64,000 nt of DNA from Azorinus chamasolen (Eukaryota > Mollusca > Bivalvia > Cardiida > Solecurtidae): assembly GCA_963576725.1 (NCBI GenBank), contig OY755252.1, positions 55,248,431 to 55,312,430 on the forward strand. Reading direction: 5' to 3'. Within the stretch, counting starts at the first letter, position 1. Each line of letters opens with the position of its first letter. The notes beneath the pieces were generated by a model. The model worked only from the letters and a program-made list of their open reading frames with translations, made no database searches and was not told the DNA's origin. Shown piece after piece: positions 34,815 through 45,071 of the stretch. The translations under genes were made by a program, and so were the position numbers.

Positions 34815-35187
34815 GATTACACAAGTGTATTGATATATTTGTACCGAACGACTTCGCTGAGAAGACTGTTCTACTGATTAACTCAAAAGGGTCTTTTCAC
34901 ACTTTTGAACAAAGACACAATAACAGTGAGTGGAATTGAGATTTTGCCGGAAACAGTGTATCGCAGTATATATTGCACCGTGCAGTCGAACCAGATGTCA
35001 TTTTTACAACAAGGGAACAGTTTTAACGCTTTTTTTAGCAAAGTATTAGAATAAAGACTTACGAAGGACTCCACTGTGCACAAAATGGCGTAGAGACGAT
35101 CTTGCGAAAAGGTGGCGTAAAGAGGCGTTAAGTTAATGAATCAAAACGTATGTTCTCACAACGACTGAAAACCGTTATACAGAGACA

Positions 35188-37929
35188 ATGAGTGGAAATG
35201 AGATCTCGAATTTGTCAAGTATGGCTCATCGCTGTATATACTGTACCACCACCGAGAAGTTACAAACGTTCGATGGACTCGAACCGGGTGATCATATCCG
35301 TTTAGGCAGTAAGAACTTCATGTTCAATATTTTCAATCGTCAGGTGTCCTTGTACTATCATCATGCCATAGTTACAGATGTTGAAAAACTGAGCAACACG
35401 TCAGCCATTCTCCATATGGTCTCTTTCCAAGGTTCTTCCTTTGACCCAAGAGTGGTGATTCGAGAACAAATTATAGGCATCAATCTAAAATACGACGAGA
35501 TGAATGTCATAAGATACGGTACTGGAGCATCTCCAAGAAACGAAATCATCGAACGAGCAAGAAATTTTTTGAATGAAAATGGAGATAAGAGGTACAATTT
35601 GGTATCTAATAACTGTGAGCACTTTGCTCACTTTTGCTGTACGGGCGTTAAAAGAAGTAACCAAATTCAAGAGGTGAAACATTCTATTCAAGATATGATG
35701 AAAGGTCCATTTCAAAGAATCATCCGTCTAGTGATGAGGGTTGCAAGGGTGTCAATTGATGATATCGTAAGAGCCCCAGTTAAGAAAATCTTTCTTGGTC
35801 AATACCAAATAGCTGCAATCGTGGTCACAATATACTTGGCATACTGCATATACAGACAATGGGAACTAACTAAGGACTTAAAGAGACACAGAATTTGCCG
35901 CCAATGTTTCATGGAGAGGACAAAGGACATGTGGCTTCGATTTGGGATTTGTTTTGCATCACAAGCCGGTGTGGCAACCATACTTGCTCTCGTAATTAGC
36001 ACGGGGTTGAGTGGCGGGGCAGTTCTCGGTGTGACTGCGTTGCTGTTTATTTTGTCAGTCGCTATTATGTTGGTTATTCCTGCACTACGGAAAAGGTTAA
36101 TGTCGCCATTTAGTGGCAGACGAGTCCGGATTGATATATTAACACAAGAATTACGAGGAAATGTGATCTCTTTTAAGAAGTTTGGTCAGATGCATGATGG
36201 TATTGTAACAAAGATTGAAATATACCCAGGCACTGATGAGACAAAAGGAAAAGTGTCCCTCGTACATTACTCATCGGCAACACAATTCGGTCAACGGATA
36301 ATTGTTGAGGAGGACGTTGATATTGATCTAACTGAGGCCATGTATAAGAAGCACGACTATGTGGGCTACAGGGTCTACCCTCCCGATATCGTTATTCAGC
36401 GAGCCAGGCAAAGAATCGGTGAGACTAAATATGGAATTTTCTCAAACAGGTCCTGTCATTTTTGTCACTGGGCTATGGTTAACGAGGATATTATTGATTA
36501 TCCAAATCCAGTGCCTATTGACAGACGAAACTTCATACTTTCTTTTGATCCTAGGCAAAGTATCTCCTCTTATCTACAAGTCCATATAGACCATAGTCAG
36601 AAACGAGTATTGTCTACTTCATCAATTACAGAACGCGAGGCTTGGATCAGAGACGAGGTGAAGGGAGGAGCGGTTGTTAGACTCCGTATAAATGGCAAAC
36701 TACACTACGGAATAACAACGGTAGTTGCTCATTGTATTGAGCGTCCGTCTGTTTTCATAGCGTCTGTGATATATAGGGGCCAAAGGAAGATGCTAACTGA
36801 AGAATCAGTCGAAGTAGACTTAAACAGGGAACATGTTTGGAGTTATACTTACCCACTCTCACATCGATACAGCCCTGAGGAAATCATTGCAAGAGCAAAA
36901 CAGAAGGTTGCTAAACAAGACATAGGACTACTGGACAGGTCTTACAAAGTTATGACAAATATAACCAAGAAAGTAAGGGATACACCGATTGAAGCTTTCA
37001 CAGAATTGAGTCCTGGTGACATCATTATTTTCTATTGCTTGTCAAAAAGACACGCTGCAGTCGTTTCAGACATAAACGAGATCACCGCTGATGCCAAGGA
37101 GGCCAATGTCAGTATTATTCATTATTCTTCCAATGGATTGTTGCGTGCTAATACTGTGAAAGAGGAAACAGTAAAAATGAACTTACGGTCAAGAGAGGTT
37201 TTGGTCAGGAGCTATGAGGGCTTCATCACATACCCAAATGAAGAAGTAGTTGAGAGAGCCCGATTGTGTCTCGGAGAGCAGAAATATTCACAGTTTGGCA
37301 ACACATCCTGGAATCTTGTACACTGGGCGAAAGTTGTGAACAAACCGTCAATAGTTAAACCAATGTCTGATTATGTGGATGATAATCAGAACACTTGTCT
37401 GAACATAGAAGATGTGAACATTGGGTTTGCAAGTGCAGGTAATATGAAAACGGGAAACAGTTTGAATGAAAACCTGGGATATGCAGACATGGACAAAACA
37501 AAAAAGGAAACAGATTTCACAGAATATCTTCTGTTACCTGAAACAGGTGAACTAGTTGGTTACTTTCGAAGACAACTGGTGCGACGATGGAGAGATTTCA
37601 AACCGGGAACAATCGTGGAGTTTAAGCAGTCCATTCGCAAGAGACTGGCAATATTGTCTGACTCTGATGAGGAAGCAGGTACTATAACTACGATATACTA
37701 CAAACATAGCGGCATGCATGACGTAATAGTAGAAGAGACAATGCAAATGAATTTGAAACGTGACCATATTTGGATGTACGTTTCTGATCCTACAAAGGTA
37801 AACAAACCAGACATAATCCTTGAAAATGCCCGCAGGTATTGCTCACAAAGGAAATTTGCTCTTAGATCCGGAAGTTGGGACTTTTGTAAGACTTGCGTGT
37901 TAAAAAAAGAATATTTGCATGATGGATAA
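35188..37929 (+). CDS. LRAT-domain protein with four additional degenerate LRAT-like repeats
   Basis: Single-exon frame of 913 codons. Residues ~25-152 form an LRAT/NlpC-P60-like domain with H59 (YYHHAIVTDV), H76 (AILHMVSF) and the catalytic-type Cys143 in SNNCEHFAHFC. Family members are thiol acyltransferases/phospholipases acting on membrane lipids; the activity here is inferred. Membrane segments follow at ~203-222 and ~255-299. Four further repeats (~328-430, 490-590, 605-715, 803-905) share the pattern (H)xxIVx, VxVDL, YVx-YPxxxxVxxRA and a final NxSxxFxHW-like block. In each, the residue aligned with Cys143 is Ser (S422, S585, S707, S896). Repeats 2 and 4 keep both His positions (H336/H360, H622/H645). 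The protein is much longer than ordinary LRAT-domain proteins (~160-300 residues). The start was chosen for its conserved context (ACAATG) shared with locus 1. An upstream ATG-like remnant exists but its frame is broken. Confidence 0.9.
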   Translation: MSGNEISNLSSMAHRCIYCTTTEKLQTFDGLEPGDHIRLGSKNFMFNIFNRQVSLYYHHAIVTDVEKLSNTSAILHMVSFQGSSFDPRVVIREQIIGINLKYDEMNVIRYGTGASPRNEIIERARNFLNENGDKRYNLVSNNCEHFAHFCCTGVKRSNQIQEVKHSIQDMMKGPFQRIIRLVMRVARVSIDDIVRAPVKKIFLGQYQIAAIVVTIYLAYCIYRQWELTKDLKRHRICRQCFMERTKDMWLRFGICFASQAGVATILALVISTGLSGGAVLGVTALLFILSVAIMLVIPALRKRLMSPFSGRRVRIDILTQELRGNVISFKKFGQMHDGIVTKIEIYPGTDETKGKVSLVHYSSATQFGQRIIVEEDVDIDLTEAMYKKHDYVGYRVYPPDIVIQRARQRIGETKYGIFSNRSCHFCHWAMVNEDIIDYPNPVPIDRRNFILSFDPRQSISSYLQVHIDHSQKRVLSTSSITEREAWIRDEVKGGAVVRLRINGKLHYGITTVVAHCIERPSVFIASVIYRGQRKMLTEESVEVDLNREHVWSYTYPLSHRYSPEEIIARAKQKVAKQDIGLLDRSYKVMTNITKKVRDTPIEAFTELSPGDIIIFYCLSKRHAAVVSDINEITADAKEANVSIIHYSSNGLLRANTVKEETVKMNLRSREVLVRSYEGFITYPNEEVVERARLCLGEQKYSQFGNTSWNLVHWAKVVNKPSIVKPMSDYVDDNQNTCLNIEDVNIGFASAGNMKTGNSLNENLGYADMDKTKKETDFTEYLLLPETGELVGYFRRQLVRRWRDFKPGTIVEFKQSIRKRLAILSDSDEEAGTITTIYYKHSGMHDVIVEETMQMNLKRDHIWMYVSDPTKVNKPDIILENARRYCSQRKFALRSGSWDFCKTCVLKKEYLHDG

Positions 37930-38261
37930 ACAAAATGACAACATACTGATTCATACCTGTATGAACAAACATCATTTTAAAACACTGGTTTCAAATCGTA
38001 CACAACTCGGGATCAGGACGAAAATGCAGTCAAATCTTTATTATTCCATAAGCAAATCGAGTAGACCCTGATAAGGGTTTGCTATCTTTCCTAATGCGTT
38101 GAAAGGCGTTTGTATGAGGTTATTGATTCACTACGGGCGTTTGTATGAGGTTATTGATTCACTATGGGCGTTTGTATGAGGTTATTAATTCACTATGGGC
38201 GTTCGAAGCGTACGTTTAGTTACTACTATAACCAACTCCTGAGAAACCAAATGAAAACCTG
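37930..38261. other. 3' flank of LRAT copy 2
   Basis: Collinear with 14,857-15,130. A 31-bp unit (GCGTTTGTATGAGGTTATTG) is tandemly triplicated at 38,106-38,204, while locus 1 has one. No canonical AATAAA was seen directly after the stop. Confidence 0.6.
38106..38204. repeat. 31-bp tandem repeat, three units
   Basis: GCGTTTGTATGAGGTTATTG plus an 11-bp tail is repeated with 1-2 changes. It is single-copy at the paralogous site (~15,016-15,050). Confidence 0.85.
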
Positions 38262-38475
38262 TAACCCTTCACTTGCTGAATTTTGAAATACATTTCTCAT
38301 TCTTTATCCCTGTCCTGTCGTCTTATTACATATATCTTCACTGTGTACAAGTATTTCGCTGTGCAATCACTGCTGTGGAGTGCACTGGTTGCACAATCAA
38401 CTGCAGGAGCTGCCTCATCTAGGTCTTCATTATTTACAGTCACGTATATTGACGTGAATAGCAAGAGAAGGGTTA
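38262..38475 (-). mobile_element. P8 MITE (TTAA family), reverse copy
   Basis: Reverse of 43,181-43,429 and 59,279-59,525: it shares TCGCTGTGCAATCACTGC and GTGCACTGGTTGCACAATC. The hairpin is reduced. It abuts the 48-bp array. The ends have decayed to TAAC/TTAC. Confidence 0.75.
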
Positions 38476-38476
38476 C

Positions 38477-38758
38477 ATGAGTAAATTATCCAAAAATAGT
38501 GCGTGTCTCTATAAAACCTTTAACATGAGTAAATTGTCCAAAAATAGTGCGTGTCTCTATAAAACCTTTAACATGAGTAAATTATCCCAAAATAGTGCGT
38601 GTCTCTATAAAACCTTTAACATGAGTAAATTGTCCAAAAATAGTGCGTGTCTCTATAAAACCTTTAACATGAGTAAATTGTCCAAAAATAGTGCGTGTCT
38701 CTATAAAACCTTTAACATGAGTAAATTGTCCAAAAATAGTGCGTGTCTCGATTTTTGA
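38477..38758 (+). repeat. 48-bp minisatellite, ~5.9 units, keeping an open frame
   Basis: Units begin ATGAGTAAATTGTCCAAAAA and end CCTTTAAC. Since 48 = 16 codons, the frame repeats MSKLSKNSACLYKTFN. The paralogous site in locus 1 (~15,127-15,170) has a single, diverged copy, so this is a local amplification of non-coding sequence. Confidence 0.85.
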
Positions 38759-39146
38759 AGGGTTCTAACCGTTTGTTTTAGAAGGTATTCAACTCCATCG
38801 GGGAAAGCTGTCATCTCGGTCAAAGTCGCAGTTCTACACTAAACGTCCATCGAGTTTTATTATCTATGCATCACCATTTAGAGCCATTGACTCAAGGCTA
38901 TTAAACTTCTGAGTCTGAGATTGAGTCTGAGATAATTCTCAAGTATCTTATATATATATCGAGTATTTTATAACTGTGGGGCGTAATTGGCACACAAGTG
39001 CGTATTCTTTTTTTCCTGTTCCATTGCAATTTGATGAAGCTATGAAATGTCGAAGTGTAAAAAAAGTATCTTGAAAAATATCTGACACCCAGATTCTCGT
39101 GTAAAAACACGGAGATGAGCCAACATCATTTTTACAGAAGTATATA

Positions 39147-39452
39147 CAGTTGAACTTCGATATCTCGAACTTCGAGGGAACATACACATTACTTCGATAT
39201 CTGAGTCATCTGATTTCTAATTTGAATAATTTCTCAAGTTCACAGCTTAATGCATGTCAAAAATAATGCTGATATCTCCTATAGGAGCTTGCAGCATTAT
39301 TTTCGACTTGCATTAAGCCACGACATGTGTTTCTAGGTATGCTTAGTAATGCCCGTTAGAACAAATTTGTATCGTAAACATTGAAGTACTGACAATTTAC
39401 TTCGAGTTATCCCGATATTCCAGTTATCCAAGTTCAAGATATCGAAGTTGAA
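39147..39452. mobile_element. P6 palindromic MITE (pogo/Tc1-like)
   Basis: Left end CAGTTGAACTTCGATATCTC preceded by TA; right end GATATCGAAGTTGAAGTA. The central hairpin has the apex CTCCTATAGGAG at 39,276-39,287. Confidence 0.75.
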
Positions 39453-39499
39453 GTATATATGACATGTGGAAAATATCGCCAGCATTGCACTGTGTTTAT

Positions 39500-39655
39500 T
39501 TACACGAGAAGCAGGCGATCAGGGTTTTGAGTGGTCAGATTTGAGTTCTCAAGCTTTTGATTGGTCAGATTTGAGCCAAAGGCTCAAATCTGACCAATCA
39601 AAAGCTTGAGAACGATCTCAGACTCAACTAAAAGCTTTATAAGCATGGACCCTGA
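39500..39655. mobile_element. P7 palindromic element
   Basis: Arms TCAAGCTTTTGATTGGTCAG / CTGACCAATCAAAAGCTTGA, with a tail AGCTTTATAAGCATGGACCC. It is related to the nested copy at 61,569-61,691. Confidence 0.7.
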
Positions 39656-39929
39656 TCTTTTCTGAGTTTTGGATACTTAAACGTTTTAAAATTTCATCAA
39701 ATTGCAAACCAGGAGATCAAGAGTAATATGTTCTTGTAGGCCAATAATTTCTTTAAACGGCGGTATATAGATCATAAAGATCGGTGGAGATTTGGTGGAG
39801 AAATGCGATGTTGATCGATATGGTTGTATTTTCCCAGTCGAGAGTTGTATACCTCCTAATACATATATAGTCGAAAAGAAACTCGCCAAAGACTCGACCT
39901 ATGCCTCGAACACCTGTGACGTAAACTGC

Positions 39930-40085
39930 GTGAAGTATCCATATACATGTATGACACGCTGCTAGTGTACGATGCGATCCTAAAGAAATGAACACACCAT
40001 ACGTAATCCATGTGTTTGCTCAGGCAAGAAGTTTGATCTTAGATCCGGAAGTCGAGACTATTGTAGAAAGTGTGTCTTAACCCAT
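39930..40085 (+). pseudogene. Decayed LRAT 3' fragment, unit 2
   Basis: Aligns with the end of the LRAT gene: GATCCTAAAGAAATGAACAC, TTTGATCTTAGATCCGGAAG, then ACTATTGTAGAAAGTGTGTC, which in the intact gene encodes RSGSWDFCKxC. Its partner is 16,288-16,470. Confidence 0.65.
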
Positions 40086-40129
40086 TTGTTCCCACGATCC
40101 CATATATGGGACATAGGCAAACAGTGTAG

Positions 40130-40185
40130 ACTCTGATCAGACGCCGCATAATTCGGCGTCTGATCAGAGTCCACACTGTTTGCTG
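40130..40185. repeat. P1-variant palindrome
   Basis: GACTCTGATCAGACGCCG / CGGCGTCTGATCAGAGTC around CATAATT, flanked by AAACAGTGTAG/CACACTGTTT. A second member lies at 47,540-47,620. Confidence 0.7.
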
Positions 40186-40915
40186 GTAGGCCAGGCATCC
40201 CTTCGATCAAACATGGACTAATCCAATATATACACTTGGAAGAATCCACCGGGTGCAAATGGGTTAAAATTATTTGCCAGTCAGTGTGAGGCGCGACATA
40301 TTACTAGAGCGATCTCTGCACTCTGAACTGTTGTCGTCTGAAAATATTGTCAATGCTTCAATTCTACATGTACATCACAGTAACAGGCAGTTTGGACTGT
40401 TGAGACGCTGATTCGAACTACATTTGTTTGCTTATGTATGTAATCACAGGTGTGCGTGTCAAACTAGGGTCCGTACTTGTGTTTACAATGATCGTGTTTA
40501 TGGGCAGATATATATTCATCCCTTGCTTCGTGGATGTTAAGGCAAGAAATAATTACATCATGATTATTAATTAAATGAATTCATATTATGGCACTATGAA
40601 CAAAATACTTTTATCATCACAAAAAACTGTACAATCGGACCTATATTACATGGATGAGTGGTGGGTCCGGCAACTTTTCTCCTGTGTGTGGTGCCGTAAA
40701 ATCAAACTCATTCACTCGCTCACTTACGTTTTAGAGAACAAATTGAAGGAAAGTCCACCATGAAGATCAAAGCAGGCGACATATTTTGCAGACGAAAATT
40801 ATTTGGCACTAAAAGAGTTAAGATTACGGCGAGCTAATGTTGTTTTTTTTCTTTCACTGGAATATGTTATTTTCTATATAAATGTTTCTGGTCTTTAGTT
40901 CCATTTGTTACGTTT

Positions 40916-40990
40916 CGAGGGCTTGGTGCAAAACTTGTGTAACTCATTCACTCTGTGAAGGAGTTACAATAGTTTTGCACCAAACCCTCG
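40916..40990. mobile_element. P3 palindromic MITE with 4-bp target duplication
   Basis: CGAGGGCTTGGTGCAAAACT and AGTTTTGCACCAAACCCTCG form the ends. GTTT is present on both sides (40,912-40,915 and 40,991-40,994). The paralogous site at ~18,430 reads ACGTTTGTA without the insertion. The second copy is at 60,438-60,508. Confidence 0.85.
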
Positions 40991-41383
40991 GTTTGTATCC
41001 TCTCCCACCCTTTTAAAAAAACTGAGATACCATCTGGTATTTGTTTAATCTGTTCGTCATAAGTATGTCGGTGTCGGGGAGGGACAATGCCCTACAAACC
41101 GTACATACAAGTTTTATCAAAGTAGATAACAACGCATTGTATTTATAATATTAACTTACTGTTGTTGTTGTTGTTTTGCTGTTTATACATTATTTGTTTT
41201 ATTTTATTTTACATTTACTACATGGTGATAATGATTAAAACGTTTTACAGTTAGTTATTGTCATAATATGTATGTATCCATTGAGAGAGTACATGTATCC
41301 AGTTGCATGTATTCTCAGGGATTTAGCCGACTTAATTAGTTCAGCATCAGAAGGCAGAGTCCATTCGCTCACAGACTAGTTTT

Positions 41384-41572
41384 AGACACAACCTCTTTGA
41401 ATAAATCTACTGAAAAGGAGCAATTACAACAAAAACAGGAACAATTTAGATTTGTGTAGTTTTTAAACCATTGTGGTAAATCGAGCATTTTCTTCTATGA
41501 AGCAAATGCTCTATTTATCACAATGGTTTCAAAAGGCTGTCAAAAGGCGTCAATATGGGAGAACGTGTTATC
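41384..41572. mobile_element. P2 MITE copy
   Basis: Hairpin AAACCATTGTGGTAAATCGA / TTATCACAATGGTTTC near 41,467-41,531, with the P2 flank GACACAACCTCTTTGAATAA at its left. Confidence 0.7.
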
Positions 41573-41804
41573 CCTTTCCCTGTTCAATAATTATGTAAGA
41601 AATTATGACATCATTGTTTTTTTGGTAAACTTTTCAAGGAAATATTTTGCCTGGGAAAACACTGTAGAATCAGATCTGTATCATATCAAACGCAAACAGA
41701 GAATACCTTGATCAGTTGGCTCCTATAGGAGCTGTCTAGTCTGGGTCTACTCTGTTTGCAAATGCGTGAAAATGCGCTTTTATGAAGGAATGTGATCGTA
41801 TATA

Positions 41805-42138
41805 CAGTTGAACTTCGATATATCGAACTCGGATAACTCGAACTTCGGGATAACTCGAACAAAAAGTTCAGTCCTTCCAAAACTTACAATATACAATTGC
41901 TCTAAAACGTATTGGTACAGATATCTATAAACATATAGATATCTATATATCTTTATACCTATTTACAGGTATAAAGTAATGCTGAAAGCTCCTACAGGAG
42001 CTTTCAGCATTGCTTTAGATCTGTTTTAAGCTGTGATCTTGAGATATTGTTCATATTAGAAATCGGATGACTCGAACTTCTGTTATCTCGAACTAATTTG
42101 TATAGTCCCTTGAAGTTCGAGTTATCTTAGTTCAACTG
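41805..42138. mobile_element. P6 MITE with TA target duplication, nested in a P1 copy
   Basis: Ends CAGTTGAACTTCGATATATC and CTTAGTTCAACTG, each next to TA. Hairpin CTGAAAGCTCCTACAGGAG / CTTTCAGC near 41,982-42,008. It interrupts the right end of the P1 element whose core is at 41,690-41,765. Confidence 0.85.
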
Positions 42139-42139
42139 T

Positions 42140-43180
42140 ATATACATGCCGTAATTTTGCATAGGTTAACCCTTTTCCCTGTTTAATATTCATGTAAAAA
42201 TAACATCATGAAAATTTAATAGTTGAATTTTATTACAGCATATGTACACGGGATTATTTTAGTATCGGAAGAATCTGTAGATATTATTCCATAGGCCAAC
42301 AATTCCTGTAGGAGCCGTCTGATCTGGGTCTACTCTGTTTGCAAAGGCATGAAAAGGCGTTTATATAAGGGAATTGGTTAAAAATTAAATGAGTCGTTCT
42401 CTGAGAATTTGGGTCTTATTGTATGACAAACTGTGTAGACCCAGATCAGATAGCACTTGTATGATGAGTTATCTGATCTTTACACTGTATTGAAAGATAA
42501 ATGACTACAGATTCTGACGAATGTGGAATAGTGCAGCGTCGCATCGAAAACTACGTTTTCCCCAAATTGGGGCTGTAATAAAATTGTAACTTTCGCTGCT
42601 TATCTCAATCATTTATTCCGTCGCTTTCTGTCTCTCTTTTCTGAATTTTTTGTATTTCTGTCTGTCTTTCTCCTTCCCTGTCTCTCAATCTGAAAATAAA
42701 TGTTAAGTTATCTTCACCATCATTTAAATTTGTGGAAATCCACATGGAAATATGACCTGGCATCGGACATCACATTGGCCTACGCACACAGAAGCACCCA
42801 CACTCGTTTCATGTTAACCATTTCCTTCCTATAAACGTGTTTTCACGCATTTGCAAACAGAGTAGATCCAGATCAGACGGCTCCTAGAGGGTCTGCTCTG
42901 TTTGCTAATGGAATTTGATAGAAATGATTCTTTACTTTCCAATTTCATTATAAGTATTTTGTGCATGAATATTCAGTAGGTATTGAAATGTGGACTAAAT
43001 ATAGAACAGAGAAAAGGGTTCAAACATTCAGAAGCACAATATAAACAGGTGTGATCATAATCATACGCGTTGATTTAACCGTTTCCTCCATAAATACGCC
43101 TTTGCAAATAGAGTAGATCCAGATCACACGGATCCTGGGCGTTTCTGTCAGATAAAGGGTTAAATGATGGTGAAGATAAG
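42140..43180. other. P1 MITE cluster, no gene seen
   Basis: P1 hairpins or halves at ~42,290-42,350, 42,430-42,490, 42,850-42,908 and 43,095-43,150, with TTAACC-type ends. No coding region is supported. Confidence 0.65.
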
Positions 43181-43429
43181 TTAATCGTTCGCTTGCTACT
43201 CACGTCAATACACCTACCAGTAAATAGTGAAGACCCAGATGAGACAGCTCCTGCAGGAGCTGTCTCATCAGGTCAGCACTATTTACAAGTTAATTGTGCA
43301 ACCAGTGCACTCCACAGCAGTGATTGCACAGCGAAATACTTGTACACAGTGAAGATATATGTAATTATACAACAGGGCATGGGTAAAGAAGGAGAAATGT
43401 ATTTAAAATTTCAGCAAGAGAAGGATTAA
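43181..43429 (+). mobile_element. P8 MITE, complete copy with TTAA ends
   Basis: Begins TTAATCGTTCGCTTGC and ends AGAGAAGGATTAA. The hairpin ACCCAGATGAGACAGCTCC / GGAGCTGTCTCATCAGGT has apex CTCCTGCAGGAG (43,248-43,259). Full partner at 59,279-59,525. A 78-codon frame across it is an artefact. Confidence 0.85.
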
Positions 43430-43499
43430 TATTATTATTTTCAAAGAGCGACTCAATAGAGGCCAAAACTGCACTAGACCTAAATGTGAGCAGGTGTTC

Positions 43500-43750
43500 T
43501 TTCTGCTTTAACCCATTACCTAATCGGTTATTTTAAGAACCATTACCTCAAAGGCTATTTTAAGACCAAACTTTGAATATATCTAATGAAAATGAGCATT
43601 TATTAGGGAAAAAGAGGGAAAATTAGAACTGTACGCATAGTTTATAAACCATTGTGATAAATAGAGCATTTGCTCCTGCGTAGCAAATGCTCTATCTATC
43701 ACAAGGGTTTCAAAAAGTGGTCTTTACAGAGGCGTCAAAAGGATGGAATG
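43500..43750. mobile_element. P2 MITE copy
   Basis: Core AAACCATTGTGATAAATAGA / TCTATCTATCACAAGGGTTT at about 43,646-43,712, with GACCAAACTTTGAATA at its left. Confidence 0.7.
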
Positions 43751-44814
43751 ACTTAATTGTCAGATTGCTATTTCCTTCAATTTCTTCTCAAAACATAAGT
43801 TTTGTTGCAGAGAGCCGTGTGAGTCGCTTTCGGTCGACTCTGTCGACTAAAGGGCTAACAATTAGTATCCTATGTGATTGTCTAAAAAAGGCGACTTTTG
43901 AAAATCTCAAAATTTGTATTTTTTCAATAGTGTATTCTTTTCAAAACCATGATCTGAGTTCCAAACAGCTTCGTTGTTGATTAGGAGACATGCGATTTGG
44001 ACACGTGACCAAGACACGTGACTCTGAACCTTCTCTGAACCAAACCTGTTTGCATGGGTTATCAGTTATCGCTTCATAGAGACACCTTTGCAACAGTGTA
44101 GACTATAGACATAGACATAGACAAATTTTATAAAGTAAAAACAAATATAAACAAGCTTGCAAAGTTAAGACAACACATAGAGATACCTTTGCAATAGTGT
44201 AGACTCAGATCAGACGTCTCCTGTAGGAGCCATCTGATCATGGTCTGCTCTATTTGGTTATTAAATAAGGTAGAACTATTATTGTATTTTTCCATGGTTA
44301 TTCATGATGCTTTTATCGAAACCCAGGTAATGCCTCGTTTCTGACAGGAGTTAGTCCGCAAGTCCCGCACTGAAAGCCCGCTGGCTCGCATATTAACTTC
44401 CTCCAATTAAGGTTAATCTGACACCATCAGGCGATTGCTCTTGACCAAATGTATAGATTTCAAGTAAGAATTCCAAGCGTTTTGTGAACACAGATGTCAT
44501 ATTTTCAGAGATAGCAACGAGTTGTTTACAGGTGTAATATTTTTCTGTTCGTAATATTTCATAATCGTACGACATTTAGTAGAGTTAGCAAGGTCACTCT
44601 CACGCAGAGGGCAGTTTTGAGTAAGTATAAAAACTTATTTTCCGGAAGACATATAATATTGAGAGTAGTCATTGTCAAAATATTTAGACGTATCTACATG
44701 CCCCTTATTTTACAATCAACTTTCATTAATCTTATATTTTCATTTTATATGTATCGTGCATGACATACCAGAAAATGTAAAACTGTGAAATAGCTACGTC
44801 AGGTCTTATTTGTA

Positions 44815-45071
44815 GGACTATATTGAGAGCTGCTCACTATGTAACAAATAAATTTAGAAACCTATCTCGTGTAAGTGACATGCTTGAAAATCTAAACTGC
44901 AAAAGGCTTGAAGACAGAAGCACTGATGTCCGCCTAGTCATGATGTACAAGAACTCAACAACAGTCTTTCTTCTCCCGCACAGTTAGAGATTGGAATAAC
45001 AACCCCCAGCACATGGCAATGAAAGAATCCCTTGACTCCTTCAAAACATCCATCAAATCCAATAGTCTCTA
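44815..45071 (+). pseudogene. Non-LTR retrotransposon RT, C-terminal remnant (Jockey/CR1-like)
   Basis: Plus-strand frames read RAAHYVTNKF, VSDMLENLN, LEDRSTDVRLVMMYK and, after a frame change, FFSRTVRDWNNNPQ and SLDSFKTSI before a TAA at 45,069-45,071. This RA-(x)n-RLxMMYK...RTVRDWN...FK pattern is characteristic of the C-terminal end of Jockey/CR1-type ORF2 proteins. The rest of the element is missing. Confidence 0.8.

Larger units (their letters stand above)
34240..40620 (+). repeat. Segmental duplication unit 2 (LRAT locus 2)
   Basis: Collinear with 10,330-16,800. Unit 2 keeps the intact LRAT gene and has amplified short tandem repeats in both flanks (34,430-34,650; 38,106-38,204; 38,477-38,758). 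Confidence 0.85.

Noticed and set aside
38477..38758. Possible CRISPR array (regular 48-bp repeats)
   Set aside because: There are no unique spacers; the whole 48-bp unit repeats. The genome is eukaryotic.
43193..43429. 78-codon frame, with a relative at 59,325-59,525
   Set aside because: It is the P8 MITE read through its hairpin. The two frames match only because the element is repeated.
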